A DNA stretch of 9,963 nucleotides from DASZZY01 sp036260395. GTDB taxonomy: Bacteria; Actinomycetota; UBA4738; CALAEC01. Below, piece by piece: positions 1 through 4,828 of this stretch. Under the pieces are notes generated by a model. It was not told the DNA's origin and did not search any database. It saw only the letters and a program-made list of their open reading frames with translations. Position 1 is the stretch's first letter, and every line of letters begins with the position of its first letter. The DNA is taken from the NCBI GenBank assembly GCA_036260395.1, contig DASZZY010000069.1, forward strand, positions 1-9,963, in the 5' to 3' direction. Made by a program: the position numbers and the translations under genes.

Positions 1-38
1 ACCGTCCGGACCGCCTTGGAGGGCTCGCCACGAGCCAC
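1..38 (-). CDS. possible 5' end of a further gene, runs off the left edge
   Basis: A GTG at 38..36 is preceded by a purine-rich stretch (GGGAGGGGAGG, 57..47), a strong Shine-Dalgarno sequence with 8 bases of spacing. The frame stays open for the 12 codons left in the window and reads MARGEPSKAVRT. Ten of the 12 third positions are G or C, as in the neighbouring genes. A weak -10-like TAGACT (108..103) lies further upstream. Twelve codons are too few to identify a product. In this GC-rich DNA an open frame of that length carries little weight, so the call rests mainly on the ribosome binding site. Confidence 0.25.
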   Translation of the reverse strand, partial: MARGEPSKAVRT

Positions 39-130
39 CCTGGTGTCCTCCCCTCCCTCGCGCGTCAACGCCCACCGGGCCGCAGGGACCCGTCAGGAAG
101 CGAGTCTAGCAGTGTCCCCGGGCCGCTCGC

Positions 131-1150
131 TCAGCCGCCGAGGAAGCGGACGACATCGGCGGCGTCCCGCTCCGCCGAGGCGGCCTCGGTGGGGGGCAGT
201 CGGCGGAACGGATCGAGCGTCACCCGGCCGTCCCGGAGGTTCCAGGTCCCGGCGGCGCGGCCGTCGACCAGCAGGAACGGGCGGAACAGGCCGCCGGCGA
301 CGAGCACCGGCTCGTAGGGACCGACGATGAAGTCGCGGGAGGTCCATCCGAGCAGCACCGGGTCGAACGCGCCCAGGAGCCGCGGGCGGGGAGCGGCTGC
401 CGCCCGCCGTCGCCCGCCCAGCGCCACCAGGCCATCCGGGCGCCGGTCGAGCCGCGGAGCGATCGCCGCTAGCCCGGCCCGGGCGTCTCGGAGCGGCAGC
501 CCCGACCACCGGGCCAGGTCGCGATCGCCGGCGGGGCCGTGGCCCGCGAGGTACCGGCGGGCCAGCTCCGCCAGGGCGTCGTCGCGCTCGAGGCGACGCG
601 GCTCGCCGAGCCATTCGCGGGCCAGCACGAAGGCCTGCTCCTGGCCAACCATCGGCCCGCGCACGAGGATGCCCCGGAGCGACGCGGCCATCAGCAGGTG
701 GACGAGCGCCTGGCCGGCGGTCGGCACGCCCGCCGAGGCCAGGCGTTCCCTGAGGCGAGCCCGGACCAGCGGGCCGTCGGTGGCCAGCGAGCGTTCGATC
801 ACCGCGACGCCGCGCTCGGCGAGGTCCGGGGAGACGCCCTCCTGAGCCAGGCGCCTGGCGTTGCCCGTGTGGAGCGGCGGCGGCGTGAGCGCCTGGAGCC
901 ACGGGTAGTCCTCGCTCCGGATGAGATGGAGCGTGCCCCGGTTCAGCCACGTGACGACGAGGGAGCGGTCGTGGCTCAGCGCGCGGTCGACGTCCGCGGC
1001 CGTCAGGCCGGCGCTGCGGGCGCGGATCGCAAGGCGGGCCCCCCGCGGGTCCTGCGCCTGGATCGCCAGGAGGCGCTCCGTGACGGCCACCGGGTCGCGG
1101 GGCCGCGGGCCGGCGAGCAGCTGTGCGGTGAGGCGCTCGCGCAGCAGCAT
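131..1150 (-). CDS. winged-helix DNA-binding protein, AlkZ/HTH_42 family (putative DNA glycosylase)
   Basis: This 339-residue protein resembles the winged-helix DNA-binding family (HTH_42, PF06224) that includes the glycosylases AlkZ and YcaQ/AlkX. The N-terminal region has AIQAQDP (residues 29-35), followed by TWLNRGTLHLI (67-77), the family's characteristic T-x-RGTLHL block. Later family-like segments are HLLMAASLRGIL (151-162) and AFDPVLLGW (261-269). Residues Q31-A-Q33 fit the Q-aliphatic-Q catalytic motif described for AlkZ, which unhooks bulky or crosslinked alkylated bases; YcaQ/AlkX has Q-aliphatic-D. Glycosylase activity is inferred from this motif, since many members are uncharacterised. 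No signal peptide or membrane segment is visible, so it should be cytosolic. The ATG at 1150 is 40 bases after the tRNA, lacks a Shine-Dalgarno sequence and has GATAAT 6 bases upstream. The family call is confident; substrate and role are not. Confidence 0.85.
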   Translation of the reverse strand: MLLRERLTAQLLAGPRPRDPVAVTERLLAIQAQDPRGARLAIRARSAGLTAADVDRALSHDRSLVVTWLNRGTLHLIRSEDYPWLQALTPPPLHTGNARRLAQEGVSPDLAERGVAVIERSLATDGPLVRARLRERLASAGVPTAGQALVHLLMAASLRGILVRGPMVGQEQAFVLAREWLGEPRRLERDDALAELARRYLAGHGPAGDRDLARWSGLPLRDARAGLAAIAPRLDRRPDGLVALGGRRRAAAAPRPRLLGAFDPVLLGWTSRDFIVGPYEPVLVAGGLFRPFLLVDGRAAGTWNLRDGRVTLDPFRRLPPTEAASAERDAADVVRFLGG

Positions 1151-1156
1151 CGGCTC

Positions 1157-1162
1157 ATTATC
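1157..1162 (-). promoter_or_regulatory. -10-like box for the AlkZ-like gene
   Basis: GATAAT (5 of 6 to TATAAT) lies between the tRNA 3' end and the gene, with six bases (GAGCCG) between it and the ATG. Transcription would start at or within a base or two of the ATG, giving a leaderless mRNA. I see no convincing -35 hexamer at 16-18 bases. Confidence 0.4.
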
Positions 1163-1190
1163 GCGGCCGAGCGAATCGCGGTACGTGCGG

Positions 1191-1273
1191 TGCCCGGGGT
1201 GGGACTCGAACCCACACGGCCTCTCGGCCAGTGCCTTTTAAGGGCACCGCGGCTGCCATTACGCCACCCGGGC
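1191..1273 (-). tRNA. tRNA-Leu (UAA anticodon)
   Basis: The 83-base minus-strand sequence folds as a class II tRNA. The acceptor stem is GCCCGGG/CCCGGGC with discriminator A at 1191. A three-pair D stem (GCG/CGC) carries a GG-containing loop. The anticodon stem GTGCC/GGCAC closes the loop CTTAAAA, with anticodon TAA at 1240..1238. The long variable arm has stem GGCC-GAGA-GGCC, and the T arm is GTGGG-TTCGAGT-CCCAC. UAA with a long variable arm and A73 identifies leucine, reading UUA (and UUG by wobble). The acceptor is followed by CC then G, so the terminal CCA is not fully encoded and must be added by CCA-adding enzyme. It lies 33 bases after the membrane cyclophilin stop, on the same strand. 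Confidence 0.97.
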
Positions 1274-1279
1274 CCATCG

Positions 1280-1285
1280 ATTGTA
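1280..1285 (-). promoter_or_regulatory. -10 box for tRNA-Leu
   Basis: TACAAT (5 of 6 to TATAAT) ends six bases (CGATGG) before the first base of the mature tRNA, so transcription from it would begin at or very near the mature 5' end. No clear -35 is visible; the upstream bases lie in the end of the cyclophilin gene. Read-through from that gene is the alternative source of the tRNA. Confidence 0.5.
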
Positions 1286-1306
1286 GGTGGCTAGACGGTC
1301 CGCGCC

Positions 1307-2083
1307 CTACCGCTCCTCGATCGTGATCTTCTCGACGTAGACGGTCTCGGTGGGGCGATCCTGCGCGTCCGTGGACAGGGCGTTGATCTGCCGGACGACG
1401 TCCATCCCGCCGGTCACCTCGCCGAAGATCGTGTGGCGCCCGTTGAGGTGCGTCGGCTCGCCCACCGTGATGAAGAACTGGCTGCCGTTCGTATCGGGGC
1501 CGGAGTTCGCCATGGCCAGCAGGCCCGACCGGTCGAACCGCAGCCGTTTCACGATCTCGTCCTCGAACTGGTAGCCCGGGCCGCCGGTGCCGTCGCCGGC
1601 CGGGTCGCCGCCCTGGATCATGAACCCGTCGATCACTCGGTGGAACGTCAGCCCGTCGTAGAACCCCTCGCCCGCCAGGAACACGAAGTTGTTGACGGTG
1701 ACGGGCGTCTCGTCCTCGAACAGGTCCAGCTCCACCGTCCCGCACGAGGTCCGCATCACGGCCCGGTAGTCGGCGTCCCGGTCCAGGCGCATCCGCGGCG
1801 CCCGGTCGAACGAGGGGCGCTCGCGGTCCGCGCCCGGCGGGACCGAGGCGCCGCAGGCCACGGTGGCCTCCGGGGTCTCGGCCTGCTCGGGAGGCGATGG
1901 CTCCGGCGCGGGTCGCTCGTCTCCGCCGCCCAGCAGGGCCAGCGCCGCGGCACCGCCGCCGCCGAGCACGAGGAGGCCGGCCACGCTCCCGGCCACGATG
2001 CGCTGGCGCCGGCGGCGGCGGCGCTCGGCGGCCCGGCGCTCCGCGAGCTTCCGGAGCTGGCGACTGCGCGCGTTCTTGGGCAT
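1307..2083 (-). CDS. membrane-anchored cyclophilin-type peptidyl-prolyl isomerase
   Basis: Predicted to catalyse cis-trans isomerisation of X-Pro bonds during folding of proteins outside the membrane. The 258-residue protein begins with an Arg/Lys-rich segment (residues 4-28), followed by one hydrophobic segment (about 29-52). By the positive-inside rule this is an N-in, C-out anchor. A Pro/Glu-rich linker (about 55-75) leads to the cyclophilin domain (about 108-256). That domain has FHRVIDGFMIQGGDP (147-161, catalytic Arg149), SQFFIT (201-206) and HLNGRHTIFG (212-221). The layout resembles the membrane PpiB of actinobacteria such as M. tuberculosis Rv2582. Its only cysteines, C77 and C114, are both on the exported side. 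The cytosolic paralogue ends 34 bases upstream. The ATG at 2083 lacks a Shine-Dalgarno sequence and lies just after a promoter-like sequence, so this gene may have its own leaderless transcript. Confidence 0.95.
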   Translation of the reverse strand: MPKNARSRQLRKLAERRAAERRRRRRQRIVAGSVAGLLVLGGGGAAALALLGGGDERPAPEPSPPEQAETPEATVACGASVPPGADRERPSFDRAPRMRLDRDADYRAVMRTSCGTVELDLFEDETPVTVNNFVFLAGEGFYDGLTFHRVIDGFMIQGGDPAGDGTGGPGYQFEDEIVKRLRFDRSGLLAMANSGPDTNGSQFFITVGEPTHLNGRHTIFGEVTGGMDVVRQINALSTDAQDRPTETVYVEKITIEER

Positions 2084-2092
2084 GCGGCGGCA

Positions 2093-2121
2093 AGCGTACT
2101 CGCGGTGCCGGACGGTGTCAG
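2093..2121 (-). promoter_or_regulatory. promoter of the membrane cyclophilin gene
   Basis: CTGACA (2121..2116, 5 of 6 to TTGACA) is followed after 17 bases by TACGCT (2098..2093), which fits the actinobacterial TAnnnT -10. Nine bases separate it from the ATG at 2083, so the transcript would be leaderless or have only a base or two before the start. The -35 overlaps the TGA stop of the upstream cyclophilin. This is one of the two best-formed two-box promoters I find in the window. Confidence 0.55.
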
Positions 2122-2642
2122 GCCCCGCCCGTCTCCTCGATCGTCAGCCGCTCGATCCGGACCGGCTCGCGGGGGGCGTCCCGGGCGTCGGTCGGCAGCC
2201 GGCTGATCCGCTCGACGACGTCGTAGCCCTCCACGACCCGCCCGAAGATCGTGTGCCGCCCGTTCAGGTGCTCGGGCGTGGTGACCGTGATGAAGAACTG
2301 GCTGCCGTTGGTGTTCGGGCCGGCGTTCGCCATGGCCAGAAGGCCCGGCCGGTCGAACCGGAGATCCTCCCGGAACTCGTCCTGGAAGGCGTAGCCCGGC
2401 CCACCCATGCCGGTCCCCTCCGGGTCGCCGCCCTGGATCATGAACCCCTCGATCACCCGGTGGAACGTCACGCCGTCGTAGAACCCCTCGCGGGCCAGGA
2501 ACACGAAGTTGTTGACGCTGACCGGCGCCTGGCGGGCGAACAGCTCGACCGCCACGGTCCCGTGCGTGGTCTCCATCCTGGCCCGGTACGTCGTATCCGG
2601 ATCGATCCCGATCTCCGGCGCCTTGTCGTAGCGGCGGCTCAT
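2118..2642 (-). CDS. cytosolic cyclophilin-type peptidyl-prolyl isomerase
   Basis: A single-domain cyclophilin of 174 residues with no signal peptide or membrane segment, so it should assist proline isomerisation in the cytoplasm. Family motifs are FHRVIEGFMIQGGDP (60-74, catalytic Arg62), LLAMANAGPNTNGSQFFIT (101-119) and HLNGRHTIFG (125-134). The domain begins almost at once, with only about 20 residues before it, which is normal for bacterial PpiB. The start at 2642 is supported by GGAGGAGG (2654..2647) and by a 4-base ATGA overlap with the stop of the DUF501-Ppx gene, so translation is probably coupled. The frame continues upstream inside that gene, but the extra Gly/Arg-rich residues match nothing in the family. 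It contains no cysteine, unlike its membrane-anchored neighbour. Confidence 0.95.
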   Translation of the reverse strand: MSRRYDKAPEIGIDPDTTYRARMETTHGTVAVELFARQAPVSVNNFVFLAREGFYDGVTFHRVIEGFMIQGGDPEGTGMGGPGYAFQDEFREDLRFDRPGLLAMANAGPNTNGSQFFITVTTPEHLNGRHTIFGRVVEGYDVVERISRLPTDARDAPREPVRIERLTIEETGGA

Positions 2643-4051
2643 CCTGCCTCCTCCCGGTCGGCGTCGCGCTCCCGCAGCATCTCCAGGGCCAGCCCGTCGA
2701 GGATGTCCCGCTCCGAGACCACGCACCGCTCGAACCCCCAGCGGTCGAGGATCTCGAGGAGGATGACGGCGCCGGCCACGATGACGTCCTCCCGCCCCGG
2801 CGCCATGACCGGCAGGGCCGCCCGCTCCGCCACCGTCATGCCGGCCAGCTCGCGGGTCACGCGTTCGGCATCGGCCCGGCTCAGCTCCGAGCCGTGGATG
2901 GCGTCCGGATCGTACCGGTCGAGGCGGAGGGCCAGGGCCTGCACCGTCGTCGTCGTCCCGGCCACCCCGACGAGCGTGGCGGCGCGTCCGACGGCGATGC
3001 GGCGCTCCGCGTCGGCGAGGCCCTTCGCGGCCAGGCCTCGCATCGCGGCGACGTCCTCCTCGGTCGGGGGGTCGGCTGGCCGCACGCGCTCGGTGATCCG
3101 GACGCTGCCCACGTCGACCGACGCGGCCGCCTCCGGCTCACGCGCTCCCGCCACGACCTCCGTGCTCCCGCCCCCGATATCGAAGACCAACCAGGGCCCC
3201 GGCCGGTCCAGGTCCGCGGTGGCACCGAGGAACGACAGCTCGGCCTCCCGATCGCCGCTGAGCACCTCGGGCGCCACCCCGGCGACCCGGGCCACCTCGC
3301 GCTCCAGGAGGGCGCGCTCCGCCACGTCGCGGACCGCGCTCGTGGTTCCGACCCGGATCCGCCCGGCGCCGAGGGCCCGGGCCCGGCGGGCGTACCGCTC
3401 CAGGACGTCGACCGTCCGGCGGACCGCGTCGGGATTGAGCCGGCCGGCCTCGTCGACCCCCTGGCCCAGCCGGGTGATCACCATGTCGCGGGCCACCTCG
3501 AACAGGTCGCCGTCGCGGGGCTCCGCCACCAGCAGCCGGATCGAGTTCGTCCCCATGTCGACCGCGGCCACCCGAGGCCCGTAGCGGTCGGCCTCGTGCA
3601 CCGGATCGACGCGGTCGGCGACCCAGGTCCCGATGGGGTCGTCGCCGCCGGCCACGTGGTTGGCGTAGTGGGCGTGGAGGCACTTGACCCCGGCTCTGGC
3701 CCCGCCCACCCCGCCCCACTCCCGCGCCTCCGGGACCCGACGGGCGCGCTCGGCCGCATAGGCTCGATGCGCCTCCTCCAGGGCCTGTCCCAACGCGGGG
3801 TCGGAGCGAGACCGCTCGTCGAGTCGCTTGATCAGCCCCTCGGACTCCAGGCGGGAGACCTCCCTCACCGCCTGGGGACACGTCAGCCAGTACAGCGTGG
3901 GGAACGGGCGGCCCTCGCGGTCCACCGGGTGGTTCCGGATCACGAGGGGGTGGCCGCCCGGGCACCGGGCGACGACCGAGAACTCGGCCTGCGGCTGCCG
4001 GCCCAGCTGATCGGCCACCGACGTGAGGTCGGAGGCCCGGAGCTCGGCCAC
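2639..4051 (-). CDS. DUF501 / Ppx-GppA phosphatase fusion protein
   Basis: A 470-residue protein of two parts. Residues about 8-152 match DUF501, a mainly actinobacterial domain of unknown function. Its signatures are CPGGHPLVIRN (30-40), PFPTLYWLTCP (49-59) and GVKCLHAHYANHVAGG (121-136). Residues about 160-460 are a Ppx/GppA phosphatase of the sugar-kinase/Hsp70 fold, expected to degrade polyphosphate or hydrolyse pppGpp. Visible nucleotide-fold motifs are VDMGTNSIRLLV (164-175), TSAVRDV (237-243), GDREAELSFLGA (266-277), FDIGGGSTEV (290-299) and GVAGTTTTVQAL (362-373). In M. tuberculosis the two parts are separate neighbours (Rv1025 and Rv1026). Here they join through a linker of only about 10 residues. 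The GTG start is 7 bases after the S1 gene stop with only a weak Shine-Dalgarno, suggesting coupled translation. An internal start near V151 or V161 (both GTG) could in principle give free Ppx, but neither has a ribosome binding site. Confidence 0.93.
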   Translation of the reverse strand: MAELRASDLTSVADQLGRQPQAEFSVVARCPGGHPLVIRNHPVDREGRPFPTLYWLTCPQAVREVSRLESEGLIKRLDERSRSDPALGQALEEAHRAYAAERARRVPEAREWGGVGGARAGVKCLHAHYANHVAGGDDPIGTWVADRVDPVHEADRYGPRVAAVDMGTNSIRLLVAEPRDGDLFEVARDMVITRLGQGVDEAGRLNPDAVRRTVDVLERYARRARALGAGRIRVGTTSAVRDVAERALLEREVARVAGVAPEVLSGDREAELSFLGATADLDRPGPWLVFDIGGGSTEVVAGAREPEAAASVDVGSVRITERVRPADPPTEEDVAAMRGLAAKGLADAERRIAVGRAATLVGVAGTTTTVQALALRLDRYDPDAIHGSELSRADAERVTRELAGMTVAERAALPVMAPGREDVIVAGAVILLEILDRWGFERCVVSERDILDGLALEMLRERDADREEAG

Positions 4052-4054
4052 GGG

Positions 4055-4068
4055 GCGCCTAGCGGCGC
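4055..4068 (-). other. small hairpin over the S1 gene stop
   Basis: On the minus strand GCGCC-GCTA-GGCGC forms a perfect 5-bp stem with a 4-base loop. It covers the TAG stop of the S1 gene (4061..4059) and ends three bases before the GTG of the DUF501-Ppx gene. There is no T run, so it is not an intrinsic terminator. It could influence translational coupling, but a 5-bp GC stem is common by chance in such DNA. Confidence 0.3.
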
Positions 4069-4472
4069 TTGTGGTCGATCGAGCGCCGGTAGTCGACCTG
4101 GCGCTCCTCGCTCTGGCGGAGGAACCGCTTGAGCTTCTGCTCGAGGTCCGGGTCCTTCCCCTTCCGCAGCGTGCGGGGCGGGGGGTCCTGGAGCGCCTTG
4201 ATGGACAGGTCGATCTTCCCGTCGTCCTTGATGGCCACGATCTTGGCCTGGACCTTGTCGTTCTCGCGGAGGTGCTCCCGGACGTCGCGGACGTAGTTCC
4301 GGTCGATCTCCGAGATGTGGACGAGCCCGACGCGGCCGTCTTCGAGCTGGAGGAACGCCCCGTACGGGGTGATGCGTTGAACGGTCCCCTCCACGACCGC
4401 TCCGACCTCTAGCTCCGCGATGACGGCTCCTTTCGCTGCTCGGACCCTCCGACCGGGTCGACCGGAACGCAC
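4059..4472 (-). CDS. S1-domain RNA-binding protein, YabR-like
   Basis: One S1 (OB-fold) RNA-binding domain spans residues about 20-93, with YGAFLQLEDGRVGLVHISEI (37-56) as the classic core. A charged tail follows (109-137, with LKRFLRQSEERQ), resembling the tail of Bacillus YabR. In Bacillus yabR follows divIC, as here. The exact role is unknown; RNA or ribosome binding is inferred from the domain. The only standard in-frame start before the domain is GTG at 4472, giving 137 residues with an Arg-rich 17-residue leader and no strong Shine-Dalgarno. A much better site, AAAGGAG (4433..4427), stands 5 bases before ATC at 4421..4419. Initiation there would give 120 residues beginning where YabR homologues begin. 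The true start is therefore uncertain. A promoter-like sequence overlapping the GTG also favours the shorter form. Confidence 0.9.
   Translation of the reverse strand: MRSGRPGRRVRAAKGAVIAELEVGAVVEGTVQRITPYGAFLQLEDGRVGLVHISEIDRNYVRDVREHLRENDKVQAKIVAIKDDGKIDLSIKALQDPPPRTLRKGKDPDLEQKLKRFLRQSEERQVDYRRSIDHKRR
4427..4433 (-). promoter_or_regulatory. strong Shine-Dalgarno preceding an ATC codon
   Basis: AAAGGAG is followed by CCGTC and then ATC GCG GAG, in frame with the S1 domain. Position and strength are those of a real ribosome binding site, but no ATG, GTG or TTG lies within reach downstream. The first base triplet at ideal distance is ATC, one base from ATG. Confidence 0.5.
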
Positions 4473-4500
4473 TATCCCACCCGGCCGCTCCGGGCGTCAA
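4471..4500 (-). promoter_or_regulatory. candidate promoter of the S1 gene
   Basis: TTGACG (4500..4495, 5 of 6) is followed after 18 bases by GATAGT (4476..4471, 4 of 6). Transcription would begin near 4464, downstream of the annotated GTG at 4472. The transcript would carry about 43 bases before the ATC codon that follows AAAGGAG. It lies in the ftsB-S1 intergenic gap. Confidence 0.4.
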
Positions 4501-4504
4501 CACG

Positions 4505-4828
4505 TCAGCAGCGGGGCGGCGCCGGGCGGCCCCCCTCGGGGACGGGGACGAACGCGATCTCGCCGGGACGGACCATCCCGAGGCACTCCCGGGCCAGGCG
4601 CTCGAGGTAGGCCGGGTCGTGGAGGCGCTCGATCTCCTCACGCATCCGGGCCCGCTGGCGCTCCAGCTCCTGCACGGTGCGCTCGAGCTCCGCGATGTCG
4701 GCGCGCTGCTCGAAGTACTGGCGGACCGGAACCACCATCGCCAGCGCGAGCACGAGGATCAGCGCCGCGAGGACGGCCGCCCGGGGGGTCAGCCTGGCCC
4801 GCGGCGCCGCGGCGGCCCGGACGCTCAC
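4505..4828 (-). CDS. ftsB: FtsB/DivIC septum formation initiator
   Basis: A small bitopic cell-division protein of 107 residues, expected to join the FtsL/FtsQ (DivIB) subcomplex that links the divisome to septal peptidoglycan synthesis. It has a short basic N-terminus, one membrane segment (about 17-36), and a coiled coil outside the membrane (about 40-72, rich in Glu, Leu and Arg). The family C-terminal block RECLGMVRPGEIAFVPV (80-96) follows. Its start GTG (4828..4826) overlaps the enolase TGA as GTGA, and GGAGG (4841..4837) sits 8 bases upstream, so it is translated with eno. The position after eno matches M. tuberculosis Rv1023-Rv1024. Sequence alone does not separate FtsB from DivIC; they are orthologous names. 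Confidence 0.93.
   Translation of the reverse strand: MSVRAAAAPRARLTPRAAVLAALILVLALAMVVPVRQYFEQRADIAELERTVQELERQRARMREEIERLHDPAYLERLARECLGMVRPGEIAFVPVPEGGRPAPPRC

Noticed and set aside
22..36. Hairpin GGCTCG-CCA-CGAGCC as a terminator after the AlkZ-like gene
   Set aside because: It has only 6 pairs with a 3-base loop and no T run on either strand, and it overlaps the possible start of the next gene.
1191..1273. tRNA-Leu as an integration site for a mobile element
   Set aside because: I see no integrase, no repeated tRNA 3' end and no change in base composition on either side. The neighbours look chromosomal.
2643..2726. An upstream start for the cytosolic cyclophilin inside the DUF501-Ppx gene
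   Set aside because: The 28 extra residues are Gly/Arg/Ala-rich and unlike any cyclophilin leader. The ATG at 2642 has a strong Shine-Dalgarno and a typical ATGA overlap.
1863..3584. Long plus-strand open frame of 573 codons, and another at 4420-6120 of 566 codons
   Set aside because: Both run antisense to clear genes (cyclophilins with DUF501-Ppx, and ftsB with enolase). Their translations are low-complexity Arg/Ala/Pro/Ser-rich with no domain signature. Long antisense frames are expected in DNA this GC-rich.
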